Below are positions 53,788 through 64,000 of a stretch of 64,000 bases of DNA, one piece after another (position 1 is the first letter of the stretch; every line of letters starts with the position of its first letter). Source of the stretch: Botryosphaeria dothidea (lineage: Eukaryota > Ascomycota > Dothideomycetes > Botryosphaeriales > Botryosphaeriaceae). The stretch lies in the NCBI GenBank assembly GCA_011503125.2, contig WWBZ02000001.1, positions 1,116,001 through 1,180,000 on the forward strand. The letters run 5' to 3'. The translations under genes were made by a program, and so were the position numbers. Under the pieces are notes generated by a model, which had not been told where the DNA came from, ran no database searches, and saw only the letters and a program-made list of their open reading frames with translations.

Positions 53788-54480
53788 CTACGACTCAATC
53801 GCCACAGCCTTCAGACCCACGATCCTCTTCCCCTTCTTGTCCAGACTGACCACGTAGTACTCCGCTCTCGTGCTCCCATGCTGCACCCGAAAGATGTTTA
53901 CATCCTGGCTTCCAGCCTGCTTGACCGCGTCAATCACTTTCGCATACTGGCCCTGGGGGTCGAAGTCTTTCTGGCTGACACTCGAGGCGTCGGAGTTGTG
54001 TCCAATCAGCTTGGCAAATGCAGCTGGAGGTGACAGTCAGATTAGCTGCTTCCGTTGATGAGATAGTTGTTTCTCCTGACCTTCTGATGGTGTGGCATCG
54101 CCCTCCCACTTCAGGCTCACGGGCTCAAATGGCTCGTCGGCATCGGAGATGTAATATTCTTCGACGCTTTGCAGCACCGGCGGCACTTCTGAGTCCACTG
54201 CTTTGGTCTTGAACGACTTCGACTGGGCTGAAGCCGGGGCACCTGTGTCCTGGTTTGCCTTGTCCAGGAAGGCGGCGTAGTCCTCGTCGGAAGCCATGAA
54301 TGAGGAGCGTGTGAATCGACGTCCGTTTGCGGTCGAGTTGGGTTGGGGTGGCGCGGGACGGACGGTTAAGGCTGATCTCAAGAGTTTTGGTGGAGAGCAC
54401 GCGTGGTGGAGGGCGTGCTGCGTTCGGACGTGTCGCGCAAGAAGAAGCGGGCTGCAGCGGACGCTGAGGACGTATGACAT
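53788..54480 (-). CDS. Hypothetical protein with one intron
   Basis: Two exons: the second is 54023-53788; the first ends at 54081. I do not recognise a named family, but the sequence is protein-like: MASDEDYAAFLDKANQDTGA, then a SDADEPFEPVSLKWEG block, and after the intron FAKLIGHNSDASSV, a helix (YAKVIDAVKQA) and two strands (NIFRVQHGSTRAEYYVVSL, KRIVGLKAVAIES). Starting at ATG 54297 gives 150 residues. The frame stays open to an ATG at 54480, which would add a 61-residue Arg/His-rich, acid-free leader resembling a mitochondrial presequence and give 211 residues. The intron (54080-54024, 57 nt) has a GTCAGG donor, weaker than usual. The coordinates given use the longer form. Confidence 0.65.
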
Positions 54481-57400
54481 TGCCCCACGTTCCCCGCGCT
54501 GATGCAGTCGGTTGCGGTACCGTGTCCAAGATTCTCTTGTTTGCTGAGAGGGCGCCGCAGGAAAGCTTAGTACGTCATTACTCTGCTCCGGCTTCCTGCG
54601 GCCCGGGCTGGACCAGTAACACTCTGACCGCGGCCTCCATCAGCCAGCCCACGTGCAGCCTAGTCGGTAGCATCTTGATGAAGGTGCTGGCTGGACCCAA
54701 GCTGTGCAGACGGCGCAGGCCGCAGGCAGAGCCACAGCAGCAGCGCTCAAGCTTGCATGAGCACGTGACCGTCGGGCCGCAGTGTGATAGCTCATCCGGC
54801 GTGCAGAGTAGAACAGCCGCGCCGGCCGACAAAACCTTCGGCGCCAGTTGCCTGATGGGCCGGGGGTCGTGGCGGTGGAGTCGTTGCAAAAGCGCCATCT
54901 CATGTGACCAGGGCGCTTCGACAGCTCATAGCGCATCATTCACAGCCCCTTTGTGGAGCGGGGGCCTGCGCCCACAAAGTCTCCGCTGGCAGGTGGGAAC
55001 TCACGACGGGCCTCGACCTCACTTTTGTTCTAGCGCGGTTCCATCACCGAGATTCGTTGACACGATTCCCCGCTCGGACCACTCGTGTCCCTGAGAGACC
55101 CTCACTTCTGACGCCTGTGGGGCTAGCCGCGAGTTTGTGAGCCAAAAGCCTATTGTCGAACGACTTTGCTACCACGCCGTGGCTGAGCCTCCCAACGCCT
55201 GCCCACGGCTCCCGGGACAAAACCATTAGATGCCCGCTCGTCGTGCTAGGTATGGTGACGCGAACGCCCGTCAGCGAACCCGACGTTTTGTATCCCCCTC
55301 CTTTGACTGGTTGGGTTGGGCATACCGTCCTGTATCCCTTGTGTACGCATGCGCTCCTTCGGCGACTTGTCCGCCCACCAGATAGATGGATACGCGAAGC
55401 GTTTGAAATAGCCGCTGGCCCGCTGGGCCGTTTGGCCGTATTGTATGGATTCTACTCCCGGCTGTGCTTGTGCATGTCAGATTGTTCACCCCAACGCTCC
55501 GTCACGTTGCTTTCAGCACCCGGTTATACAGCTCGTCCTTTGTATGCGAGTCTCACCTCATCGGCCCGCCCCTCGGGTCCGCTATCCTCAACGCAAGCCT
55601 AGCCGGCGCGGGCCGCGCAGCGCGTGATTGAAATCTACACAGAGCAGCTATCGAGCGATGCCACAGTTGAGGCTGAGATGGTTGCCGGGAAAAGACGGTT
55701 CAGAGGCGCAAAGGCTTGCATCCTTCTAAATCCCTTGCCGAGAACCAACACCGAGAGCAAGCATCTTCGTCAGTTGCCTGGTTGCCTCGTAAGAAGGTGC
55801 TACGACCCAATCGTTCATTGTCACAGATGCATGCGTCTTAGATCCCTGGCATATTGTCGAATACTGCCAGCTGCTCCACCTCTTGAATGGCTGTGTGTGA
55901 AACCGGGGACTCCAGAAAGGCCCTCTGGATCGTCGCAGGCACGCGAGACGAGACCCCCGATCGGGGAACGGTAAGCGTCCGATGCACATTTCCACCTGAG
56001 CGTAATCACTTTAAGCAGTCGCTCCGACCAACGCTTGAACTTCCAAGAGAGCGGATCTGCTCAGATATGGCTGCAAGCCATAAGCCACGGCTTTGCTGCT
56101 TTTATCTTACACCGCGCACAACGGGGAAATTCTCGACACTCCAGCCCTCCTATAAGCTTAGCTTTGTACCGCCGAGTTTCTCAAAATAGAAAGTCCGGGC
56201 TAGAACGGCTGGGCGGCGGGAAGATCGAAACCCCAGGTACCGCGCTGCACCCGGGCGCAACGACCCCGTCAATCCGACGAAAAAATCAACACCCTCGACA
56301 CGACATGAAAGCTTATTCATCGACTTTCCAGTGCGGCATGCTCGTGCGAGTGCTGAAGTGGACATGGCGTAAGGGCATCGAGGATGAAGTGTCGCAGGGG
56401 ATACGCGGCGCGAAGCGCCCATGCGGAAGGAGGTAGTGTGCTTGGGCCGTGGGATGGATGGTGTGCGGCCGGCAGAGGAATCTTCATGTGCGTAGGGCGG
56501 GTGGGGGCGGTAAGAGGGCGCCGTGGTTGTGACGGGGCGGGCGCACAAGGATGGGTTAGCGACATCGTTCCTGCCGGCGGGCGGCGATAAAGCACGTTGG
56601 GGCCAGCTCGATGACAGGGGGGATGGGAGGTGCGCGTCATGCAGGCAGCGTGCGGTGGACGATCCCGCCTTGAAACGAGGGCGGTGGCACGCAGCGCGCA
56701 GCGGCCAATGGGCGTGTCGTGACGGACGCAGCGGGCGGGCTGGGCGGGGCGCTCGTGGCGACGAAAGCAGGCGTCAGGTCGACGAGCTCTGGAGAGGCTG
56801 GTGGTGGACGCGCCGATCCGCGGCGATGGTCGCGCGTTACAGCCGACAGTCGCAGCAGCGGGCGGCCGTTTGTGTGTGCTTGGCTCGTCGCTTTGTAGAT
56901 CTCACACAGAAAAGCCACCTGGTGCAGGATGCGCGCACAGGGCTCCGCAAACAAGGGTCGAGCAGGCCAAGGCGTGGGCGGCGTTCCTGGGGTCGCGGCA
57001 ACGTTGGCAGAAAAAGAAAGGCGAGCAGAAGCGGTGCGACACAGGCGGCCTCGCGTGCTGGCTAACTAAGCTGGCCGTCAACCCAAGCTCCACCGCGCCC
57101 CGGGCCCGGCGAAACGGTTTCGCTGCTGGTTGCTGCGAGGGCGCGGAGCGCAGATTCATGCGGCACGCCTGTCAGCTGCGCGCCGCCGGCTGACGCCCCG
57201 GCCGCTGTGCCTGTGCTGCTGTGCTGCGTCGGTGTATGGCGGGTGCAAGAGGGTGTCGCCCAAGGCGGGAGGTGCAGGTGCGCCGGCGCCGGCTGTCGGT
57301 GTGGGTGGTGCGAGGAGGAGGGTAGGGGACGGGGCGCGGCTGGGGGCGCCAGGCTCCGCTGGCGCACGTTGCCGGCGGCCGGGGGGTCGTGCACGGAATG

Positions 57401-57969
57401 ATGGCTGCTGCCCTGCGCGGTACCGTGGGAAGGCAGATTGAGAGAGCAGCCGCGCCGCGCTTCCCTGCACGCCAAGTGCTTTAGCGCGAGCGCGCTGAGT
57501 CGCCTGTCGAGCCCGCTCAGAGAAATTCCCCTAACCCAGCCCTCTCATGTAATGCAATGGGGCATCTCCTCTCCCGGCCCTCTGTCGAGTCCCGTCGCCT
57601 CCATCTCCCGCGCCCTCTGCCTCGCGCTCCCCATCCCCATCTCCTCCCCCTCCCCGTCCATCCAACACCCACACCCCTCAACACCACGGCTTCGTTCGAG
57701 CCAGGCCCGCGCCCTTCGCGATACGCCTGCTCGCCGAGCTCTGCCATTGCGTGCCGCCGCCCGCGTGAGTGCGCCGTTTCGCTGCCGCCGCGCGCTGCCA
57801 CCGCCGACCGTGTCTGCCAGCCCGCGTCACTGCCGGCTCCTAACGCGTCGAGTGCCGCTCTTCACCAACTCTTCGAAGCTCTGAGAGCACGCGCCCGCGA
57901 GTCTGAGCTTCTGCACTCGCGAGAGCCGACGCCCGCCCGACCTCGTCACCACGGCACGTTTCGGGCTAC
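54481..57969. other. Long GC-rich region upstream of CYC8
   Basis: 3.5 kb without a supported gene. From about 56.4 to 57.9 kb the sequence is very GC-rich with many overlapping long ORFs in several frames, as chance predicts at this composition. The last 450 bp are C-rich and look like the CYC8 leader. Confidence 0.5.
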
Positions 57970-60905
57970 ATGGCCACTCACCAACAGCCGTCTCCGACGG
58001 CGGGACTGCCCGCTCACCATGCTCCGCCGGGCCACCCCCAAGCTAATGGACATGCTCCCTTCCAGCAGGCCCAGGGCAAGGCGGGCATCTCGTCCGTCCT
58101 CACTCAAGCCAACGAGCAGACCTGGCTGGCTCTTGGTATGCACAAGCTTTCACTCCACCTCATGCCTGAACCTCCTCTGACTGAGCTGTAGGCAACCTCT
58201 CTGAGATGATGAGCGACCTTGACGGCGCTCGTCAGTGCTACGACCATGCCCTGCGCCACAACAATTGGTCTGTCCCTGCTATGCAAGCCATCTCGTGCAT
58301 CCTGCGGAGCATGGAGCAATTTCCCGCCGCCGTCGAGTACCTGAAGAATATTCTCAAGATTGATTCGAACAATGGTGATGTTTGGGGCAGTCTCGGTATG
58401 GTTTATCAATTGCTCCCGTCGTCGTGCTCTCACTCACCGCTTGTCTCTAGGCCACTGCTACCTCATGATGGACGACCTGCAGCAAGCTTACTCCGCTTAC
58501 CAGCAGGCTCTCTACCACCTGCAGGATCCGAAGGTATGTGGTATCAGTGTATGACAAGCTGATCGACACGCTGACGACATTGACAGGAACCGAAACTTTG
58601 GTATGGTATCGGCATTCTGTACGATCGCTACGGCTCGCTAGAACACGCCGAGGAAGCCTTTTCTCAGGTGATGCGCATGGAGCCGAACTTCGAGAAGGCC
58701 AACGAAATTTACTTCCGCCTCGGCATAATTTACAAGCAGCAGCAAAAGTTTTCTTCCAGTCTCGAGGTATGATCTCACTAACAACATCGTACAAGAGTAA
58801 TTTCGTGACGCTAATTGGCTACAGTGCTTCAAATACATTGTCAATGACCCTCCTCGGCCATTGACTGAAGAGGACATCTGGTTCCAGATCGGTCACGTGT
58901 ACGAGCAGCAGAAGGATGTATGTCGAAAACCGCCCGCAAACGATTGTGCAAGACTAACAAATAGTACAGTATGAGTCAGCGAAGAACGCCTATAGGCGCG
59001 TACTTGACCGCGATCCAAACCATGCCAAGGTTCTTCAACAGCTTGGTTGGCTTCACCACCAGCAAAGCAGTAGTTTCGAAAGTCAGGAGCGCGCCATTGA
59101 GTACCTCGAGAAATCAGTTGCATCTGGTAAGCTTGCATCCATTGCTCAGCATCATATTCACCCCATCGATTAACACAGACTTGCAGATCAGAGTGATGCG
59201 CAGAGTTGGTACCTGTTGGGTCGCTGTTACATGTCGCAGCAAAAGTACCCGAAGGCGTACGAGGCTTACCAGCAGGCCGTCTACCGTGATGGCAGGAACC
59301 CGACGTTCTGGTGCTCCATTGGTGTTCTTTACTACCAAATCAACCAATACCGGGATGCGCTCGATGCTTACTCTCGCGCTATCCGCCTGAACCCCAATAT
59401 CTCTGAGGTTTGGTACGACCTCGGAACTCTGGTGAGTTTGCTTCCTGCATGCGCAGCAGTATGAGGCACCTGTCGCTAACCAATACCAGTACGAATCCTG
59501 CAACAACCAAACTGCAGATGCGTTGGATGCATACCAACGTGCAGCTGATCTCGACCCGTCCAACGTGCATATTAAGGCCCGCCTGCAGCTGCTGCAGAAT
59601 GGTCAACCGACGAATGGCATGCCTAACCAAAATAGCGCACCTTTGCCGCAGGATGTCCACCCTCAGGCCTACCAACCCGGAGCTATGAACGGCCCGCCAC
59701 AGCCCCAATGGGGTGGTCCTCAGCCATCGCAGCCTGCACCTCAGCAACCTCTCCCCCCGGCTGCATTGGGCGGGGGAAACGACTGGAGCAGACGCCTTGC
59801 TGGCATTCAGGACCCCCAAATGCCACCGCAGCAGATCGGACCTTATGATCAACGCGATCCTGCGCTCAGACCAGGGGCATCAGCTCGCCCCTCCAGCCCG
59901 AGGCAAGAGCCCCCCAGGCAGTTCCAAGAGCCGCCTCGACTGAATCCACCAGGACCAGGTCGACGCGGCCTATCCCCGTCACCCAAAAGCCATAATGCGG
60001 CTCCCAGCTTGTACCAAGGCGGACAGGCAACTCTGCCCCCGCAACAGCCGCCGCCGCAGTCCCAGACCCCTCAGGGCCCGCCTCAGGCACAGCCGAACAG
60101 GATCGCCAATCCTAACTATGGTGCCCACGCCTCCAACGGTCCTGCGCCGCCGACTTCGCTCAACGGTCCACCGCCGCCAGGCCCTGGGCCGGTGCCTCCG
60201 TACGGTCGTCCCGCAAGCCCTCCGCCAGAGGTTCGTCCCATCATCCAAAGCCAGGCTGCCTCTCCCAACTCGCACTACCCTCATGGCAGCTACCCGCATC
60301 ATCCTGATCCGGGAGCTCCTGGTGGTATTGCCAGCGGTGCTCCTCCGCCAGCATCAGCTCTTGCTGCTGCTGAAGCGGCTGCTCGTGACCGGGATGAGCG
60401 CACCCCGACTGCTCAGAAGCGTCTCCGCGAGTGGGAAGATGACTCTGCTTCTGCCCAAAAACCTCCTACGAATGACGAGAAGCGCCAGCGACTTGATGAA
60501 ACTCCCCCTCGTCGCCCATCTCCACCGGAGAGGATGGCGTCGCACACTTCACAGGTCCAGCGGACACCACCGGAGCAAGCCGAGGCCCGTCGTCCTGAGG
60601 AACAACGCCATATCAACGATGGATACCACCCTTCGGAGGCAGCCCATCACCCGCCATCCCTGCCCGCTATTCACCCTCCTCCGCCGCAGACCCCTCATGC
60701 GCCGGAGCAACCAAAGGAAGAGCGTAAGGAACAACACGAGCCAGCCGCTCGCAAGATGGAGGTCGACGAAGACTATGATGACAGCGGTGACGACGAGAAG
60801 CGCGTGCAGCAGCCGCCTCGTTCCGAGCGCAACAGCCCACGAAGCGCAAGTGTCACCAATGGCGTTAACCACACTCCTGCCCCAGTGGAGACGAAGACCA
60901 TGTAA
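57970..60905 (+). CDS. CYC8: General transcriptional corepressor CYC8/SSN6 (TPR protein)
   Basis: Eight exons (57970-58135, 58192-58395, 58451-58533, 58587-58766, 58825-58917, 58970-59126, 59187-59431, 59490-60905) give 847 residues. Cyc8/Ssn6 forms the corepressor complex with Tup1 and bridges it to DNA-bound repressors. Residues about 48-400 are consecutive TPR units, for example ANEQTWLALGNLSEMM, NWSVPAMQAISCILRSMEQF, EPKLWYGIGILYDRYGSLEH, DIWFQIGHVYEQQKDYESAK, AQSWYLLGRCYMSQQKYPKA and EVWYDLGTLYESCNNQTADA. Introns often fall between units. The last exon is a long Pro/Gln-rich low-complexity tail with an acidic end (MEVDEDYDDSGDDEK). The start MATHQQPSPTAG is the first ATG after the C-rich leader. 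Only the TPR part is usually conserved. Confidence 0.94.
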
Positions 60906-62412
60906 AGATTCAACGACATGACGGTATACGCCTTTTGCGCTATGCCATTACGCCTTCAGCCCGGGTGGTGTTTCTATAGCGAGCATGCTTCGTTTACTTT
61001 CCCTTCTGCTGCTACTCGATTAATCTTCTTTGTCTTGAGTATAGTGACAATTCCGTTCTTGTTTCTTTTAGTTGAGCGAAGGAAATAACCATTCGAACGA
61101 AGTAATATGCCGGCTTGGGGAGTGGGTCAAGGGGATCCTGATTGCTTCACATGCTTGACAATCGTTTGACGAGGGGCGCTTATATGGGGCTGGGCCAAAA
61201 AGGGCGGATGTTTCCAAGGATCCTCGCTTTTATAGTGATGTGTGCTGGAGTAGTGGATGTTGTATAGAGCGATATCCCCAGCGTTGATTTTTATCCCTCC
61301 ATCAGAAGCCTTTCTCTTCATTTCCAGTTAGACTGATCAATGACTCTGTCACGACCAAGGAGATGCGCCCTGAAGTTTCAGGAATCATGGCCAGGACTCT
61401 CTATTTGGGTGTCGATCACGTGAAATGCTTTTTCTGGCTCCTTCGGTGGGGGATCTAAACTACGTGCGGGCGCGCGCATATCTCTCCGACCGGGACGGCT
61501 CGGAAAGTCTGGAACCCAAACGCATGCATGCATATCAAGGACGGTGTGGGAATGCATGACTCTCTTTCTCTCCGTTTCGAAGCACGTTAGATAATAAGGG
61601 TCCTGCGATTCAAGGGGGGAGGGGGATTCTGGATCCGTCGTGTCGGAGCCCAAATGGTTGTTTCGAGAATAGCTAATATTTGCCCTACGAGCAAAAACTG
61701 CCGCTTGTCTCGCGTTCACCCGTCCGTCACAAGGTTCCTTGCCGTCGGGTTTTCTCCGATCAAGACGAAGTTTAAAGTAAGGAAGAGACAGGGGTGGGGG
61801 CCTAGAGCCTGAATCCCGTGGGAGCGGATACTTTCTTCGGGCAACTCTGTTGCAGTCTCTAACGCCGCGCTCCCCAATCAAAGTGTGACAGTTTGAGATA
61901 TGTTAAAACACTAGAGCCCGAAGGCCATTGCACGTGTTCGAATAGTTCATGTACTCGTGTATTGCTATCATCGTAGTTAATACTATTCATTGTCATCAGC
62001 TCCCCCTGCTTGCTTCCACCAATCTCTTCGTTGCTAGCACTGCTCATCCCCTGCCTTCGCCACTATTGTATGCTGTCGGCACAAACGCTCCTTTCTGCTC
62101 TGCTAGAGAACCAACAACACCTCTTCGATATGGACGGGTATCTTTTGCGTCTCTTCCATGCGCATTCCGTGGACGTAACATTCGTGAAAACCCAGTATTG
62201 ACCCTCAGCCATTGGAATTACGCCAAAGTGAAAAAGACAAGTAGCCAATCTGCAAAAAAGTACAGCGCGCAAGAAAAGAAAAAGAAAAGAAAGGGAGAGC
62301 AAACAATACAAGTGCAGAAAGCAATGGTTGAAACACAGGACCTCATGCAATTACAGCCGTTCAAATTCGTGGGGTCGACGTGACGGTGTTGTTCTAATCG
62401 GTCATGTTCTTT
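60906..62412. other. Convergent intergenic region
   Basis: 1.5 kb between CYC8 (+) and the coiled-coil gene (-), presumably both 3' regions. A 167-codon minus ORF at 61378-61881 has no family resemblance. An A/G-rich tract lies at about 62268-62300. Confidence 0.45.
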
Positions 62413-63783
62413 TTACTCTTCGTTAAAGTCGTCGTACATGTCGACACCGGTAACCTCGGAGAGGGCGTCCCAGATGCTCTTGCGAGGGTCATCCAGAAGG
62501 CTCTTGGAGATGGAGAATTGCTTCGGTCCAGAGCGCCAGAAGCTGGAGAGCAAGCTCATCCTGGGTTGAGCCAGTGCAGGCTTTTGCTCCTCTGCATTGC
62601 TAGGACCCTGCCCAGGCTCCTGCTCGACCTTGGTCTCGGAGGAAAGACCTGCGTCAGTGTCCTCAGCAGACTCTTCAAGCTTCTTGGTGGGCTCTTCAAG
62701 CTTCTCGGCAGGCTCTTCAGGCTTCTCTGTGGGTGCCTCCTCGATGGGAGCAAGTGATAAAGACGAAGCGGCCGGGAAAGGATCGCTAGAACCCCTCGCG
62801 TGAAGGCCTGGCACATTCCGGGAATGGCGTGAAGACTTCGGCTTCAATTTGCCGTCCTCCAGATTCAAGAATGCCGAGATGTCGGCGGCGAGCTGGTGGG
62901 CTTCGCCGAGGAGGTTGGGGTCGACATTGCCGGAGAACTTCTCCCTACGCTCGCGGAACTTTTCATCCATTTCATGCCACTCGTCGGTCCAATGCTCCAT
63001 GCTCTCCTTCAGGACGTCGCTGTTGTCTTCGCCGAGATGCAAGGCGGACTTGACCTCGATGGCCATGAGTTGGAGCTTGAGCGACATGAGCTCGGTGAAG
63101 TCGGATTGCAGGTCGGTGCGCAGGGAATGGTTCTGGGTGCGCACAGATTCGATCTTGGAGCGCAGAGCGGAGACTTGGGCTTGGAGTATGTCGTTTTGGG
63201 AGCGTAGAGCCTTGTTCTCGGACTTGAGGGCGTCATTCTGATTCTGAACCTTGGTCATGTCGGCTATGAGACCGGACTGGTGGTCCTTTGATGAGTTAGG
63301 GTGTTTCGCGCAAGTGGACTGGGTCGCTCTTACCTTCATCTCTAGAAAGCCCTCGCGCAGCTCCATGGACATCTTGATCAGGGTGCTGTACACATCCTCC
63401 AACTCCTCGTCGGCAATGACATCTTCTGGGAAACCCTTGGAAACATGCTCACGGGGAAGGTCCGCAACACTTTTGTCGTCCTCGACGAAGAGACCGGAAT
63501 CTTCCAGGTCTGCCGGCTGGCGAGTCTGGGTGTCCGGGACGGCGAAGAGAGCGTAGATGTTGTCCAGGGCGCCCTGAACATGGTGAGCGACCGGCTCGAC
63601 AGGCTCTTCGCGGGTGATCTGGACGGCCAGCTGCGACAGACGGTTGAGCAGCGCGCTTTGGGTCTTGGAGGCTTGCTGCGGGCCGCCGGAGAAGGTGCTG
63701 TCGGAGTAATAGTCGGAGAAAGGCGAGTCGTGAAGGATGGTGCGGCCAGGCGGCGTGGTGGGACGGTCGCCGTGGGTCGCCAT
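62413..63783 (-). CDS. Hypothetical coiled-coil protein, about 440 aa
   Basis: Start ATG 63783 (MATHGDRPTTPPGRTILHDS). A likely 48-nt intron at 63333-63286 (GTAAGA donor, CTAAC branch, AAAG acceptor) separates two exons and leaves 440 residues. Because it is a multiple of three without a stop, the unspliced form also reads through (456 residues). The middle (about 165-215) is a heptad-rich coiled coil (QNDALKSENKALRSQNDIL and on). The C-terminal half contains short tandem EEP-x-EKLEEP-type repeats and a final FWRSGPKQFSISKSLLDDPR block. This pattern suggests a cytoskeletal or spindle-associated fungal protein, but I cannot name the family. An N-terminal DSPFSDYYSDSTFSG motif is Ser-rich and may be phosphorylated. 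Confidence 0.7.
   Translation of the reverse strand: MATHGDRPTTPPGRTILHDSPFSDYYSDSTFSGGPQQASKTQSALLNRLSQLAVQITREEPVEPVAHHVQGALDNIYALFAVPDTQTRQPADLEDSGLFVEDDKSVADLPREHVSKGFPEDVIADEELEDVYSTLIKMSMELREGFLEMKVRATQSTCAKHPNSSKDHQSGLIADMTKVQNQNDALKSENKALRSQNDILQAQVSALRSKIESVRTQNHSLRTDLQSDFTELMSLKLQLMAIEVKSALHLGEDNSDVLKESMEHWTDEWHEMDEKFRERREKFSGNVDPNLLGEAHQLAADISAFLNLEDGKLKPKSSRHSRNVPGLHARGSSDPFPAASSLSLAPIEEAPTEKPEEPAEKLEEPTKKLEESAEDTDAGLSSETKVEQEPGQGPSNAEEQKPALAQPRMSLLSSFWRSGPKQFSISKSLLDDPRKSIWDALSEVTGVDMYDDFNEE
63286..63333 (-). other. Possible 48-nt phase-0 stopless intron
   Basis: The donor follows GAG ATG AAG with GTAAGAG, and the acceptor is CATCAAAG before GACCACCAG. The 16 codons inside (VRATQSTCAKHPNSSK) interrupt the otherwise helical sequence, which favours splicing. 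Confidence 0.6.
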
Positions 63784-64000
63784 GACGGCGGGTTGTTTGG
63801 GTGTTCTGGAGCGCAAGAGCGGCGGTTGGTAGGCGGAAGAGGTGGTAGAGTTGGTAGAAGGGGCGAGAGCGTGCTTTTCAGAAGTTGGTGGAGACGAAGG
63901 CCCGGGCGCGCGTGTCTAGCTGGCACACGACAAACTGCCGCCCATTGTCCGTGTCACCGCGGCCGGTGGAAGCGGCGCGTTGATGCGGGCAGGCAGCGGT

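Noticed and set aside
56523..57065. 180-codon plus-strand ORF upstream of CYC8
   Set aside because: Same GC-rich artefact: overlapping ORFs exist on both strands, and composition is Arg/Gly/Ser-rich with no domain.
1..64000. CRISPR arrays, prophage, operons, riboswitches
   Set aside because: The window is eukaryotic. No regularly spaced direct repeats or bacterial gene organisation were seen, and no TPP-type riboswitch elements were recognised.

Overview
The window is nuclear DNA of a filamentous ascomycete (Pezizomycotina; Dothideomycetes is my guess, not proven). The grounds are many short introns (mostly 48-75 nt, GTRNGT donors, CTAAC-type branch sites, CAG/TAG acceptors), typical fungal genes (PRM1, KRE6/SKN1-type GH16, YPD1, CYC8, Zn2Cys6 regulator, CYP65- and pisatin-demethylase-like P450s) and long gene-poor spacers. 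Nothing looks prokaryotic or viral. There is no CRISPR array and no autonomous transposon.

Layout. 1-660: 5' part of PRM1 (-), running off the left edge. 4.4-5.35 kb: unknown gene (+) behind a long leader. 6.5-9.7 kb: two unknown genes (-). 10.7-12.7 kb: triple-KH RNA-binding protein (+). 14.1-18.4 kb: complete xanthine dehydrogenase (+) with GATA-type and UaY-like sites upstream. 20.6 kb: small membrane/mitochondrial-type protein (+). 21.3-27.3 kb: a Zn2Cys6 regulator (-) and two P450 genes (+ and -), which look like a small inducible metabolic cluster; the first P450 carries a 1-nt frameshift. 28.3-32.1 kb: mitochondrial aspartate aminotransferase (-) and a GEP3/YqeH-type mitochondrial GTPase (+), divergent across 374 bp. 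32.3-33.6 kb: tetraspanin-like protein (-). 36.4-36.8 kb: SDHAF4 (-). 40.2-40.9 kb: YPD1 phosphotransfer protein (+). 41.6-43.0 kb: AKAP7-like 2H phosphoesterase (+). 43.2-44.7 kb: secreted lactonase-fold beta-propeller (-). 44.7-48.1 kb: repeat-rich spacer with a tRNA-Lys(CTT). 48.1-49.6 kb: secretory lipase (+). 50.4-52.6 kb: KRE6/SKN1-type GH16 protein (-). 53.8-54.5 kb: unknown small protein (-). 58.0-60.9 kb: CYC8/SSN6 TPR corepressor (+). 62.4-63.8 kb: unknown coiled-coil protein (-).

Most genes are unrelated housekeeping or regulatory genes. Candidate functional groupings are the regulator/P450/P450 block and the divergent mitochondrial pair.

The least expected signal is a family of six short imperfect palindromes (about 70-95 bp, arms near GAAGCATTCGTCCGGATG) scattered at 8.6, 18.5, 25.3, 44.2, 45.9 and 47.3 kb. 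They look like a non-autonomous MITE-type element, and one copy sits in an unusually long intron of the lactonase gene. All exon structures below were assembled by eye from splice consensus, frame and family resemblance; every spliced total given is a whole number of codons, except for the frameshifted P450.
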